The notes: generated by a model from the sequence alone, not told the origin. Positions 41,377 through 50,740 are shown, numbered from the stretch's first letter. The stretch is 64,000 bases of DNA from Suilimivivens aceti (GCF_025567405.1 NZ_JAOQKJ010000004.1:186001-250000); one strand, 5' to 3'. Made by a program: numbers and translations.

Positions 41377-42120
41377 CTACAAGGTCAGTATTTTTACCAT
41401 TTTTTTTACTTTTTTTGCATCCACCATTTCATATGCATTCTTTTGACCTGCGGCATAAGAAAAATCCACTTCCTGCTGTGAGGCAGTCACATCCACGCAC
41501 CATTTTCGACAAGATGTATGTACCTGCTCCACTTTCGTATATTCCATCAAATCAATTACATTTTCGGCATTCACACCGCTTCCTGCCAAAAATGTGATTT
41601 CGTTTCCATATTGGCTTTGCAACCATTGTAATTGTTTTCTTCCCGTCCATACATCCGGTGCACCACCACTGGTAAGAATCCGATCTGTTCCAAGAGAGAT
41701 CAAGGTTTCCACTGCATGCTCCTGCTGTACAACACAATCAAATGCCCGGTGAAATACCGCTTCTTTTCCCTTTTCATGAATAAGCGCAAGCATTTCTTTC
41801 GTCCGCACAACATCCAGCGTATGATCTGCTTTCAAAAAGCCAAAAGCAATCCCATCCGCCCCGTGATCCAAAAGCATGCGTGCATCCAAAAGCATGGTCT
41901 TATATTCTTCTCCCGAATAACAAAAGCCACCCCCTCTTGGTCTGACCATAGTCACAACCGGAATATCACATTGCTCCTTTGCGCAGAGCAAATTTGCAAG
42001 AGACGGAGTCAATCCGCCCAAATACAGTGCACTGTTAAGCTCCACACGATTCGCACCATTTTCCCAGGCTGTTTTCACATCTTCAAAACTGCCACAGCAA
42101 ATTTCCAGCAATCCTTTCAA
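41377..42120 (-). CDS. cutC: CutC-family protein
   Basis: A 247-aa TIM-barrel protein of the CutC family, historically tied to copper homeostasis though the biochemical role is unclear. The N-terminus LLEICCGSFEDVKTAWENGA with RVELNSALYLGGLTPS, MVRPRGGGFCYS, FGFLKADHTLD, HRAFDCV and LTSGGAPDV are family blocks. It stands alone; GGAGG lies upstream of the ATG. The 224-bp gap that follows (42121-42344) contains a short minus-strand frame without a recognisable family and no clear signal. Confidence 0.88.
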   Translation of the reverse strand: MKGLLEICCGSFEDVKTAWENGANRVELNSALYLGGLTPSLANLLCAKEQCDIPVVTMVRPRGGGFCYSGEEYKTMLLDARMLLDHGADGIAFGFLKADHTLDVVRTKEMLALIHEKGKEAVFHRAFDCVVQQEHAVETLISLGTDRILTSGGAPDVWTGRKQLQWLQSQYGNEITFLAGSGVNAENVIDLMEYTKVEQVHTSCRKWCVDVTASQQEVDFSYAAGQKNAYEMVDAKKVKKMVKILTL

Positions 42121-42344
42121 AAGAACTCCTCCTTATATTCCTTTTATTTCTTTTCACTCACAATATCAACTTTACAGGTGAAATATCGATCTGTAAAGCA
42201 TGTTTTCTCCTCCGGGAACAGCTGCTCGACTGAGTTAAAACACAAAAGCCATGTCACCGTACAGGACACCACTCTTATGTCCCATGCAGCGCATGGCCTT
42301 TGTGTGATATAAGATTTTAGAAGTTAGGTAATAAGCAATTTGAT

Positions 42345-42776
42345 TTATAAGGCTGCCAGTGCCCTGCCAAGTGCCCTGCAGCTTGCGATTGCACCATCAT
42401 CCGGGGTTTCCTGGCAGATCACGCCTTCGCCGCCTACAACAGCTGCGCCGGCTGCCTTGCATCTCTCTTCCCAGTCACGCATCCACTGGCCGTCTCCCCA
42501 GCCGTAGGAACCAAACAGGCCTACGCTCTTGCCGGCAAGACTTCCTTCCAGTTCACACATGAAGGGCTCCATTTCCATTTCTTCCAGAACTTCTGCTCCC
42601 ATGGCAGGGCATCCAAGGGCAAATCCTTTCATGCTCTGCAGATCGGCTGCGGATGCATCACTGACATTGATGATCTCTGCCTTGCTGCCGGCTTCCTGCA
42701 CACCCTCTGCTACGGCTGCTGCCATAGCTGCTGTATTTCCACCCTGTGACCAGAATACGATTTTTACTGTTTCCAT
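42345..42776 (-). CDS. Flavodoxin
   Basis: FMN-binding electron carrier, 143 aa. The FMN phosphate loop is SQGGNTAAMA near residues 8-17, and GSYGWGDGQWMRDWEER near 90 is the isoalloxazine-binding region of short-chain flavodoxins. GAGAGGAG lies eight bases before the ATG chosen at 42776; the longer frame has no better site. It follows the DUF3793 gene by 22 bp, a recurring gene pair in Clostridia. Flavodoxin often replaces ferredoxin under iron limitation, consistent with the palindromic operators upstream of the pair. Confidence 0.92.
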   Translation of the reverse strand: METVKIVFWSQGGNTAAMAAAVAEGVQEAGSKAEIINVSDASAADLQSMKGFALGCPAMGAEVLEEMEMEPFMCELEGSLAGKSVGLFGSYGWGDGQWMRDWEERCKAAGAAVVGGEGVICQETPDDGAIASCRALGRALAAL

Positions 42777-42798
42777 TGTAATGATTCTCCTCTCTTTT

Positions 42799-43446
42799 TT
42801 ATGCCGGAACGATTCCAAGCGGTCTCTGGTACAGCCTGATGATCTCCGGTATGCTGCGTCCTTCCTTCAGAAGACAAAGCAGATGATGTTCTGCAAAGGA
42901 ATACCAGCGGAAGGTTCTCTGTTTCTGTGAAACATTATAGTACACCTTCCAATACCCATTGCAGAGGTAACTGCCTCCCTTATGTAAGATAAAGCCTTCC
43001 ACATCCTCTACCGGATATCCAAGCAGGATTCCCATTTCATGTGGAAAGTCTTTCATGCCCCTGCTGTAGGACTGGTATCTTCTGCGAAAACGGGCCAAAA
43101 CCGCTGACAGGCTGATGCCCTCATGTCCTGCCCGCACACTGTCATAATCCGCTTTATACCCGGCCTTTACCAGCCATGCTTTTCTGTCCGGCTCTCCGAG
43201 CATCCTCTGCAGCCATTCCCGGTGATAAAGCAGGATAACCAGCCGTCCCTCTTCCTTCAGAAGAAGATACATACTGATGCTGCTGTCCTTCAGAAGCTCC
43301 CGTAACTGAAAAAGCTGTCCTTCAGGAATGATCAGCAGATTGGATACCTTAAGACCGGCGATCACAGGAGCACACTGTATGATCATCTGTACCTCCAGTC
43401 CCTCTGTTTCCATATGTTTTATCAGTTCCCATGTTTCTCTGCTCAA
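42799..43446 (-). CDS. DUF3793 family protein
   Basis: A 215-aa protein of unknown function in the DUF3793 family, recognisable by CAPVIAGLKVSNLLII near residue 25 and HEMGILLGYPVEDVEGFI near 140. No membrane helix or metal centre is apparent. It begins with TTG at 43446 (first ATG is 11 codons in), with GGGAGAG six bases upstream. It is followed by flavodoxin, so it may take part in iron- or redox-related physiology; that is inference from gene pairing. Confidence 0.8.
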   Translation of the reverse strand: MSRETWELIKHMETEGLEVQMIIQCAPVIAGLKVSNLLIIPEGQLFQLRELLKDSSISMYLLLKEEGRLVILLYHREWLQRMLGEPDRKAWLVKAGYKADYDSVRAGHEGISLSAVLARFRRRYQSYSRGMKDFPHEMGILLGYPVEDVEGFILHKGGSYLCNGYWKVYYNVSQKQRTFRWYSFAEHHLLCLLKEGRSIPEIIRLYQRPLGIVPA

Positions 43447-43484
43447 TTCCTGCTCTCCCGAGTAAAAATTTCTCCACGGCTTTT

Positions 43485-43508
43485 AATAGTTAGTTCTGAC
43501 TAACTATT
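43485..43508. promoter_or_regulatory. Palindromic operator 1, AATAGTTAGT-N4-ACTAACTATT
   Basis: Ten-base perfect inverted repeat around TCTG, 39 bp upstream of the DUF3793 start. The half-site resembles operators of DtxR-family metal regulators (TTAG..CTAA type), which would fit iron control of flavodoxin. The regulator is not in this window. Confidence 0.6.
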
Positions 43509-43519
43509 CTTTTCAGAAA

Positions 43520-43543
43520 ACGGCCAGAACCTCTTCTGGCCGT
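43520..43543 (-). terminator. rsgA operon terminator
   Basis: Perfect arms ACGGCCAGAA/TTCTGGCCGT around CCTC; on the minus strand TTTTCTG follows. It lies 80 bp after the rsgA stop, between the two palindromic operators. Confidence 0.75.
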
Positions 43544-43577
43544 CCTCATGAAAAGTATGTCGGGCATTAATGGTTTG

Positions 43578-43593
43578 GTTAGTTACCACTAAC
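43578..43593. promoter_or_regulatory. Palindromic operator 2, GTTAGT-N4-ACTAAC
   Basis: GTTAGT-TACC-ACTAAC has the same half-site and spacing as operator 1, and its right arm continues TATT as in operator 1; the left extension is imperfect. Two copies 85 bp apart suggest cooperative binding or control of two start sites. Confidence 0.5.
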
Positions 43594-43623
43594 TATTCTA
43601 TCTGCAAGACATCCTTTTGTCAA

Positions 43624-44499
43624 CTAATATTTTCTTCTGTTTTTGATTTCTTCATAAAGCACCTTGTAATTCTCATATCTGACCCGGCTGATATCGCCCC
43701 TTTCAAGGGCATCCTTTACCCCGCAGACCGGCTCGCTGATATGGGAACAGCCTGTAAATTTACAGTATTTCTCATAAGGTGTAAATTCCGGATAAAACCC
43801 CTGCAGCTCTTCCTTTTCCATCTCTCCAAGATTAAGGGATGTAAATCCCGGTGTATCAAAAATAAAGGTATCCTCGGAGAGTGCGAAGAGCTCTGCATGT
43901 CTCGTTGTATGCTTTCCTCTTTCAATCTTTCTGCTGATCTCGCCGGTTTCCATATTTGCCTGCGGATAAAGAGCATTGATGATCGTGGACTTGCCAACGC
44001 CACTTGGCCCTGCCACCACTGTGGTTTTGCCCTGCAGCCTCTCTCTGATCGTATCTATGCCTTCCTGCAGCTTTCCGCTGACAAAAAGCACTTCATAACC
44101 GCTTTTCCCATAAGCCTCGATCAGTTCCTGCTTTTCCTCTTCAGTGGCAATATCCTGCTTGTTAAAGCAGATCAGACAGGGAAGGGACTGCTCCTCCATG
44201 GTAATCAGAAAACGATCCAGAAGATTATAATTGGGATCCGGCTTCACGATAGCAAAGATCACAAGTGCCTGATCCACATTGGCGGATGCCGGACGGATCA
44301 GTGTGTTTTTTCTTGGCAGGATCTCTGTGATATTACCGGTCATTTTTTCCACGTCCACCGGCACCATCTCTACCAGATCTCCTACAAGCGGCTTTTTCTG
44401 TTCTTTCCGGAATATGCCCTTGGCCTTGCATTCAAACAATCCTAACGCTGTATAAACATAATAGAAGCCTGCAATTCCTTTGACGATCTTTCCCTGCAT
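43624..44499 (-). CDS. rsgA: Ribosome small subunit-dependent GTPase A
   Basis: Circularly permuted GTPase that helps late 30S ribosome maturation. The 291-aa protein has an OB-fold N-terminus, the G4 motif NKQD (FNKQDIATEE), then G1 GPSGVGKSTIINAL and G3 DTPGFTSL in permuted order, and a zinc-binding C-terminus with Cys residues in YCKFTGCSHISEPVCGV. It is the last gene of the priA-to-rsgA operon, starting 3 bp after prkC. Confidence 0.96.
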   Translation of the reverse strand: MQGKIVKGIAGFYYVYTALGLFECKAKGIFRKEQKKPLVGDLVEMVPVDVEKMTGNITEILPRKNTLIRPASANVDQALVIFAIVKPDPNYNLLDRFLITMEEQSLPCLICFNKQDIATEEEKQELIEAYGKSGYEVLFVSGKLQEGIDTIRERLQGKTTVVAGPSGVGKSTIINALYPQANMETGEISRKIERGKHTTRHAELFALSEDTFIFDTPGFTSLNLGEMEKEELQGFYPEFTPYEKYCKFTGCSHISEPVCGVKDALERGDISRVRYENYKVLYEEIKNRRKY

Positions 44500-44502
44500 G
44501 CC

Positions 44503-46758
44503 CTACTCCTGTACAAAGTTTACTGCACGGCGGATCTCTTTATTCTCTGTCGATCCTTCCGTGGTTGTGACACTGCCGTCCTCATTTGTGATCGTGGAAC
44601 CTTCTATCGTGTTCTGATACTGGAAAAGAATATAACCGGTACTGGTCTTGATCCCGGTAATATTCTGCTGTGCAATAGGGAATGAAGATGTCTGCGTACT
44701 CATCAGCTGCGTCCCGTCATCTGCCATCAGTGTCACTGTCACCGTTGTTCCCGATTTGTAATTAGGATCCTCCGCACTGGTTGGCGGTGTAATACTGTCT
44801 GTAAAACGGTAGGTTGCCTGCGCAGGGCCTGCACTGACATGAATATCTACCCTGGTACCCGCATCTACATAGGTTCCTGCAGAATAGCTCTGATAGCATA
44901 CAAGTCCGAGATAATCTTTGTTATTGTTCGTAACCTCTGTTACACTGCCAAGCTGGAGACCGGCTTCCACCAGAATACTCATGGCCTCATCTTCACTTTT
45001 TCCCATCACATCCGGTACTGAAATCTTGGCATTTTCAATGCCTGTACTGATGCAGATCGTAACCGTAGCCCCGGAAAAAGCTTTACTTCCCCCTTCCGGT
45101 GACTGGCTGATGACATTTCCCTTCTGGATATACTGGTCAGCTGCAGATGTCTTCGATACCTGGAAGCCCTTCTGCTCCAGATTGGAAACTGCCTCCGCCT
45201 CTGAAAGTCCGACTACCTTTGGAACCTCGATCCCTTCTGATCCTGCACTGACTGTCAGTACGATGTTGGTTCCTTCATCTACCATTTCCCCTGCATTCGC
45301 ACTGGCCTTGATGACAATGCCCTGCGCATACTGGGTATTTTCTTCATACTGGATCTCAGGTGTGAGGTTTATATTGAGCAGGGCAACCTTTACATCATCA
45401 ATGTTCTTTCCAACGACATCGATCATTTCTACCTGCTTCTTTTCCTCTGTCACCTCTTCTTCACTGTCCTGGCCTCCTGTATGGAACAGACCGATCGCCC
45501 GCCCTGCCAGAAAGAGTATGATACAGCCGATGATAACGGCTGCCACGATCGCAAGGATCGTAGTCAGTCTTTCCATACCAGAAGTGGTTTCTTCTTCCTC
45601 ATCATCCTCTTCCAGCTCTTCATCAATTTCATAGTCCTCATCAGGTTCATACTTTCTCCTGCTGTGATAAACGTCCTCCCGCTCCTTCTTTGGCGGCTGG
45701 GGCTGTGGCTTTGGCTTACGCTTTACCTGCTTCTTGCCGGAAGGCTGCTGTTTTTTCTTCTGTCCGGAGGGCTGCTGTTTTTTCTGCACATTTCTGCGCA
45801 CCTCCTCTTCCTTACGAAGATGCATGGCTTCCTCAATGGAAGCGCCGGACTGCTTTTTGATCTGTGAATAATCCTTATCTGAGATCATTCTTGTGGATGC
45901 TTCCTCATCTGCATTGACCTGCTTGACAAAATTTTCATCAGGAGTCATCAGGGAACGCTTCAGATCCGTGATCAGCTCACCCATGGACTGATAACGTCTG
46001 TCCGGACTTTTCTGACAGCATTTGAATACGATCTGCTCTACACTGACAGGGATCTCTGGTACGAAATCTCTTGGAGAAGGCAGATCCTCCTGAATATGTT
46101 TAATGGCGATCGCCACTGTAGTTTCCCCGTTAAAGGGCACTCTGCCCGTCAGCATTTCAAAAATCGTGATTCCAAGGGAATAGATATCACTCCGTTCATC
46201 TGAATATCCACCTCTTGCCTGCTCCGGTGAGGTATAATGTACCGATCCCATCACATTGGAGGTAATAGTATTACTGGTTGCTGCCTTGGCAATACCAAAA
46301 TCTGTTACCTTTACCTTGCCTTCCTTGGAGATCATAATATTCTGGGGTTTGATATCCCTGTGGATGATATGATTGTTATGGGCAGCTTCGATACCCATGC
46401 TCACCTGGATGGCAATACTGACTGCCTCCTTCACCGACAGTCTGGCCTTTTTCTCGATATACTTTTTGAGGGTGATCCCCTCTACAAGCTCCATGACAAT
46501 ATAATAAATACCGTCCTCTTCACCGACATCATATACATTCACGATATTGGGATGCATCAGGCCTGCTGCTGCCTGTGCTTCTATTCTGAATTTGGATACA
46601 AAATTGGCATTCTCACTGAATTCCTGCTTTAATACCTTCACTGCAATAAACCGGTTCAGCTTATGATCCTTTGCCTTGTAGACATCGGACATACCACCTG
46701 TACCGATCTTTTCCAGTATTTCGTATCTGTCTCCTATCATCATTCCTATCTTAATCAT
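44503..46758 (-). CDS. prkC: Membrane Ser/Thr protein kinase with PASTA domains
   Basis: Hanks-type kinase that senses cell-wall fragments, 751 aa. Kinase domain: G-loop near 18-27, Lys41, HRD 133-135, DFG 153-155, activation loop TSNTITSNVMGSVHYTSPEQ. A basic Lys/Gln/Pro linker (324-360, with a repeated KKQQPSG unit) and an acidic stretch lead to one membrane helix (about 399-418). Outside are three PASTA domains (about 443-655) and a Thr/Ser-rich terminal domain. Paired with the phosphatase gene 27 bp upstream, the usual prkC-prpC couple. Confidence 0.93.
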   Translation of the reverse strand: MIKIGMMIGDRYEILEKIGTGGMSDVYKAKDHKLNRFIAVKVLKQEFSENANFVSKFRIEAQAAAGLMHPNIVNVYDVGEEDGIYYIVMELVEGITLKKYIEKKARLSVKEAVSIAIQVSMGIEAAHNNHIIHRDIKPQNIMISKEGKVKVTDFGIAKAATSNTITSNVMGSVHYTSPEQARGGYSDERSDIYSLGITIFEMLTGRVPFNGETTVAIAIKHIQEDLPSPRDFVPEIPVSVEQIVFKCCQKSPDRRYQSMGELITDLKRSLMTPDENFVKQVNADEEASTRMISDKDYSQIKKQSGASIEEAMHLRKEEEVRRNVQKKQQPSGQKKKQQPSGKKQVKRKPKPQPQPPKKEREDVYHSRRKYEPDEDYEIDEELEEDDEEEETTSGMERLTTILAIVAAVIIGCIILFLAGRAIGLFHTGGQDSEEEVTEEKKQVEMIDVVGKNIDDVKVALLNINLTPEIQYEENTQYAQGIVIKASANAGEMVDEGTNIVLTVSAGSEGIEVPKVVGLSEAEAVSNLEQKGFQVSKTSAADQYIQKGNVISQSPEGGSKAFSGATVTICISTGIENAKISVPDVMGKSEDEAMSILVEAGLQLGSVTEVTNNNKDYLGLVCYQSYSAGTYVDAGTRVDIHVSAGPAQATYRFTDSITPPTSAEDPNYKSGTTVTVTLMADDGTQLMSTQTSSFPIAQQNITGIKTSTGYILFQYQNTIEGSTITNEDGSVTTTEGSTENKEIRRAVNFVQE

Positions 46759-46785
46759 GTTTACCTCTCCATGCTTCGTGGGTCT

Positions 46786-47529
46786 TTAATCTTCGTTCTC
46801 TCTGGCGAACGCATCAATCAGAATTACCGCTATGTTATCTCTGCCGCCGTTCTGGTTGGCCGCATCGATCAGTCTCTCTGCTCTTTCCTCAATCGTACCC
46901 GGAGTCTTCAGTATCCTGCCGATCTCTTCATCCTCTAACATATTGGTCAGTCCGTCAGAGCACATAAGTATCAGATCTCCACTCTTCAGTTCTTCATGAA
47001 AGAAGTCAATCTCTATGGTATCTCTTGCACCAATTGCTCTGGTAATAATATTCTTATCCGGATGGTTTCTTGCTGCCTCTCTGTCAAGGCCTCCCATCCT
47101 GACCATTTCCTCCACCAGGGAATGATCTCTTGTAATCTGTCTTACTTCCTCATTAATGATATAAAGTCTGCTGTCACCTACATTTGCTACCTGCAGATAT
47201 TTACCAAGAACGGTCGCTGCTACTACTGTAGTTCCCATACCATACAGGCTTTCATCTTCACGTGCTTTCCGTCTCACCTGATCATTGGCGATCCGGATTG
47301 CCCTGCTTAAAATACGGATGGGGCTCTGTTCAAAGCAGCCTTTGATCTCCCGTACCATGGTTTCCACTGTACACTTGGAAGCATAATCACCCGCCTGATG
47401 ACCTCCCATACCATCTGCAACGATATAAACGTTCTTCAGGTTGCCTACAGCTTCATCTGATGAATATACAAAATCCTGATTCAATTTTCTTTTTCTGCCG
47501 ATATCCGTTACAGAAAAGGACTTGATCAC
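46786..47529 (-). CDS. prpC: PP2C-type Ser/Thr phosphatase
   Basis: Metal-dependent phosphatase (247 aa) that reverses PrkC phosphorylation. The metal-binding motifs are present: ADGMGGHQAGDYAS near 38, GDSR near 117, LMCSDGLTNML near 190, and GGRDNIAVILID near 230. It overlaps rlmN by 4 bp and precedes prkC, giving a co-regulated kinase-phosphatase pair. Confidence 0.95.
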   Translation of the reverse strand: MIKSFSVTDIGRKRKLNQDFVYSSDEAVGNLKNVYIVADGMGGHQAGDYASKCTVETMVREIKGCFEQSPIRILSRAIRIANDQVRRKAREDESLYGMGTTVVAATVLGKYLQVANVGDSRLYIINEEVRQITRDHSLVEEMVRMGGLDREAARNHPDKNIITRAIGARDTIEIDFFHEELKSGDLILMCSDGLTNMLEDEEIGRILKTPGTIEERAERLIDAANQNGGRDNIAVILIDAFARENED

Positions 47530-48608
47530 TTTCCTACCTCCTGTGGTGTCTCTTCTATATGTCTGCGCCGCAGCTGTCCGCAGGCACCATCAATATCTCT
47601 GCCCAGTTCTCTCCTAATTGTAGCATTATTTCCGGAGAGTTCAAGCGTCTTTTTAAACCGCAGAACGGCCTTCTCCTCTGACTGTACATAGTTTCTTTCC
47701 TTGATCGGGTTCACCGGGATCAGATTCACATGGCAGTTTAAGGGACTGATCAGGGCAATCAGTTCTCTGGCATCCTCCGGGGTATCATTCACCCCGCCTA
47801 CCAGACTGTATTCAAAGGTAATCCGTCTTCCTGTCTGTTTAAAGTAATAGGCACAGGCCTCCATCAGCTCCTTTATGGAGTATTTATTAGCAATGGGCAT
47901 AAGCTTTCTTCTCTTCTCATCTGTCGTCGCATGCAGGGAAAGTGCCAGTGTGATCTGCAGCTTTTCATCTGCAAGCTCCCTGATCTTTTCTACAATGCCA
48001 CAGGTGGACACAGTCACATTTCTCTGACTGATGTTCAGCCCCTCTTCTGCTGTCAGAAGCTGCAGGAACCGGAGCAGATTGTCATAATTATCAAGAGGTT
48101 CCCCTGTTCCCATCACAACTACATTGGAAACCCTCTCACCTGTGATTCTCGTAATGGCATAGATCTGATCCAGCATCTCAGAGGGCAGGAGATTCCGCTC
48201 GAGGCCATCCAGGGTGGAAGCACAGAACCGGCATCCCATCCGGCACCCCACCTGTGAAGAAATGCAGACGCTGTTTCCATGCTTATAGCGCATGAAAACG
48301 CTCTCTACTACATTGCCGTCAGACAGTCCGAACAGATATTTCCTTGTTCCATCGATCTTTGAGATCTGTTCCCTGACGCAGACCAGGGAAGTATAGGTAA
48401 ATCTCTCCCGGCATTTTTCCTTCAGTGCTGCCGGGATATTGGTCATTTCCTCATAATCCCCTGCCAGCTTCTGGTGCATCCACTGATATAGCTGTCCTGC
48501 CCTGAATTTCTTTTCTCCCATGGCTTCCATCTCAGCCGTCAGCTCCGGAAGTGTAAGTGACTTGATATCTGTTTTTTTCTCCGTTAAAAGACCTGACTGT
48601 TCCATCAT
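47526..48608 (-). CDS. rlmN: Dual-specificity 23S rRNA/tRNA methyltransferase RlmN
   Basis: Radical SAM enzyme that makes 2-methyladenosine at A2503 of 23S rRNA and A37 of some tRNAs. The 360-aa protein has the cluster motif CRMGCRFC (CxxxCxxC) near residue 125, GTGEPLDNYDN, and the C-terminal catalytic cysteine in DIDGACGQLRRR. It overlaps rsmB by 4 bp upstream and prpC by 4 bp downstream, a tightly coupled translation-maintenance operon. Confidence 0.96.
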   Translation of the reverse strand: MMEQSGLLTEKKTDIKSLTLPELTAEMEAMGEKKFRAGQLYQWMHQKLAGDYEEMTNIPAALKEKCRERFTYTSLVCVREQISKIDGTRKYLFGLSDGNVVESVFMRYKHGNSVCISSQVGCRMGCRFCASTLDGLERNLLPSEMLDQIYAITRITGERVSNVVVMGTGEPLDNYDNLLRFLQLLTAEEGLNISQRNVTVSTCGIVEKIRELADEKLQITLALSLHATTDEKRRKLMPIANKYSIKELMEACAYYFKQTGRRITFEYSLVGGVNDTPEDARELIALISPLNCHVNLIPVNPIKERNYVQSEEKAVLRFKKTLELSGNNATIRRELGRDIDGACGQLRRRHIEETPQEVGK

Positions 48609-49966
48609 GTCTGTTTATTCTCCTGTTTTTTCAGTCTGGCAATAAAAAAGCCGTCCGTCTCATGTACTCCGGGAATAAGCTGTAACATGCCATCTTTTCC
48701 CTCTTCCTTCAGTACCTCTGGCAGATACGGGGAAAGGGATTCCAGCCCGAAAGGGAACTGTCTGGTAAGCCACACTGCATTTTCTTCATTTTCTCCCTGG
48801 TTGATGGTACAGGTACTGTAAAGAAGTATACCGCCGGGCTTCACATAGGAAACAGCGTTTTTGAGGATCTCACGCTGCAGCGCCTTAAGGCTCTCAAGTC
48901 CCTCTTTTTTCGCATGATAGCGGATATCCGGCTTCTTTCCCATAATACCAAGTCCGGAGCAGGGAAGGTCTGCCAGTACCACGTCATAGACTTCTTTATC
49001 TTCCTCGCAGAAGATCCTGGCGTCTCCTTCTGAGACTTCCATATTCTGTATTTTCATTCTCTGCTGGTTTTCACGGATCAGTGCTGTCTTCTCCTCACTG
49101 ATATCCCTGGAGACCACAAGTCCTGTCCCTTTCAGCTTCTGTGCTGCATGAATGCTCTTGCCTCCCGGTGCTGCGCAGAGATCAAGGATCCTGTCACCCT
49201 CCCGGATCCCGGCACATTCACAAACCAGCATACTGCTCACATCCTGCACCTGGAACAAGCCTTCCTCAAAGCCAGGGAGTGCCAAAAGCCCTTCTGCTCC
49301 TTCGATACAGTACGCATAAGGTAAATAAGGATGTGCCGACATCTTACAGCCGGTCTTTTCAATGGCTGAGATCAGCCTTTCCTTTTCAGATGCAGAAAGA
49401 TCCTCTTTCAGTCTGATCGTCACAGGCTTTGTCTGCAGAAATGCTTCCAGCATCCTTCGTGTCTTCTCTTCTCCCTGCTCTTTCAGAAGCTTTTCAACAA
49501 GCCATGCAGGCATGGAAAACTTCACGGAAAGTGCCTTTACCAGATCTTTCTCTTCCTCCGGAAAACAGATCTGTTCTTTATTTCTGGCAATATTACGCAG
49601 TACCCCATTAACAAAGCCGGAAAGCTGGCGGAAGCCTCTTTTTCCTGCAAGCTTTACCGCTTCATTGCACACAGCCCGGTCCGGTACACTGTCCATGAAC
49701 AGAAGCTGATATACACTGCTTCGCAGCAGATTCCGTATAAATGGTTTCATTTTGACTGTGGGCACTTTGGAGAACTGATCCAGCACATAATCGATCTGGA
49801 TACATCTCTCCACGGTTCCCTCTACCAGCCGTTTTAAGAACGCCTTATCCCGGCTGTCTCTATAATTATATTTCTGAAGCACACTGCGGATCACCAGATG
49901 ACAGTAGCTTCCTTCTTCCATAATCTCTGACAGCATATCCACTGCCAGCTCTCTTATATTTTCCAA
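48605..49966 (-). CDS. rsmB: 16S rRNA (cytosine-967-C5)-methyltransferase RsmB
   Basis: Methylates C967 of 16S rRNA. The 453-aa protein has an N-terminal NusB-like RNA-binding domain (about 1-135), a linker domain, and a SAM-dependent Rossmann domain with DLCAAPGGKSIHAAQ, DLPCSGLG (one active-site Cys) and YSTCTINQGENE (the second Cys). It begins 14 bp after the YugP-like gene. Confidence 0.95.
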   Translation of the reverse strand: MENIRELAVDMLSEIMEEGSYCHLVIRSVLQKYNYRDSRDKAFLKRLVEGTVERCIQIDYVLDQFSKVPTVKMKPFIRNLLRSSVYQLLFMDSVPDRAVCNEAVKLAGKRGFRQLSGFVNGVLRNIARNKEQICFPEEEKDLVKALSVKFSMPAWLVEKLLKEQGEEKTRRMLEAFLQTKPVTIRLKEDLSASEKERLISAIEKTGCKMSAHPYLPYAYCIEGAEGLLALPGFEEGLFQVQDVSSMLVCECAGIREGDRILDLCAAPGGKSIHAAQKLKGTGLVVSRDISEEKTALIRENQQRMKIQNMEVSEGDARIFCEEDKEVYDVVLADLPCSGLGIMGKKPDIRYHAKKEGLESLKALQREILKNAVSYVKPGGILLYSTCTINQGENEENAVWLTRQFPFGLESLSPYLPEVLKEEGKDGMLQLIPGVHETDGFFIARLKKQENKQT

Positions 49967-49980
49967 TCCGGTATGCCTTC

Positions 49981-50706
49981 CTAATCTCTGTCCCTTCTGC
50001 GGTTACTCAGCATCAGCAGTCGCAGCAGCTGTAAAACAGAAGAAGCTGCCGCAGCCACATAGGTGAGTGCTGCTGCCGTCAGTACATTTCTGCAGTCCCC
50101 AATCTCATCCGAAGACAGCATGCCATAGTCACGAAGCATGGAAAGCGCCCTTCTGGAAGCATTGAACTCTACCGGCAGTGTTACGATCTGGAACAGCACC
50201 GCCAGGGAAAAGATCCATACACCAAGCATGGCTAATGAAAAATAATCGCCATTTGGGAGCCGGAAGCCGATTCCAAGGATCAGTCCAAGGATAACGATAG
50301 GAAGACCAAGCTTTGAACCAAGATTTGCCGCCGGTACCAGAAGGGATCTCAGCTTCAGCGGCAGATATCCCTTTTGATGCTGCACAGCATGACCACACTC
50401 ATGGGCTGCCACACCGATCGCTGCTACCGAATGGGAATCATATACCGCATCGGAAAGCCGCAGAACCTTTTTTGACGGATCATAATGATCTGTCAGATCT
50501 CCGCTGATATGCTGGATCGATACGTCATGGATCCCCGACATGGCAAGGATCCTCGCCGCTGCCTCTGCGCCTGTCATTCCGCTTCTGCTTCTGATCTTCG
50601 CATACTTTCTGTAGGTATTATTGACGTTGCTGCTTGCCAGCATACAAATAACAGCACCAATGATTACCAGAATATAAGTTGGGTCAAAACCATAATAATA
50701 GCCCAT
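49981..50706 (-). CDS. YugP-type zinc metallopeptidase
   Basis: Integral membrane protein of the DUF2268/YugP-like zinc metallopeptidase family, 241 aa. An N-terminal helix (about 8-26), the zinc site HECGHAVQHQKGYLPLKL near residue 103, two central helices (about 125-170) and a C-terminal helix with AVLFQIVTLPVEFNASRRAL are visible. HExxH supports metallopeptidase activity, but natural substrates are not known. It sits between fmt and rsmB. Confidence 0.85.
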   Translation of the reverse strand: MGYYYGFDPTYILVIIGAVICMLASSNVNNTYRKYAKIRSRSGMTGAEAAARILAMSGIHDVSIQHISGDLTDHYDPSKKVLRLSDAVYDSHSVAAIGVAAHECGHAVQHQKGYLPLKLRSLLVPAANLGSKLGLPIVILGLILGIGFRLPNGDYFSLAMLGVWIFSLAVLFQIVTLPVEFNASRRALSMLRDYGMLSSDEIGDCRNVLTAAALTYVAAAASSVLQLLRLLMLSNRRRDRD

Positions 50707-50740
50707 GTTTCATCTCTCCTTTTCTGATCCGCTTTTCTGA

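Noticed and set aside
42121..42344. Minus-strand frame of about 50 codons with Cys and Val-rich segment between cutC and flavodoxin
   Set aside because: No start with a ribosome site and no family match; not enough to call a gene or a named remnant.
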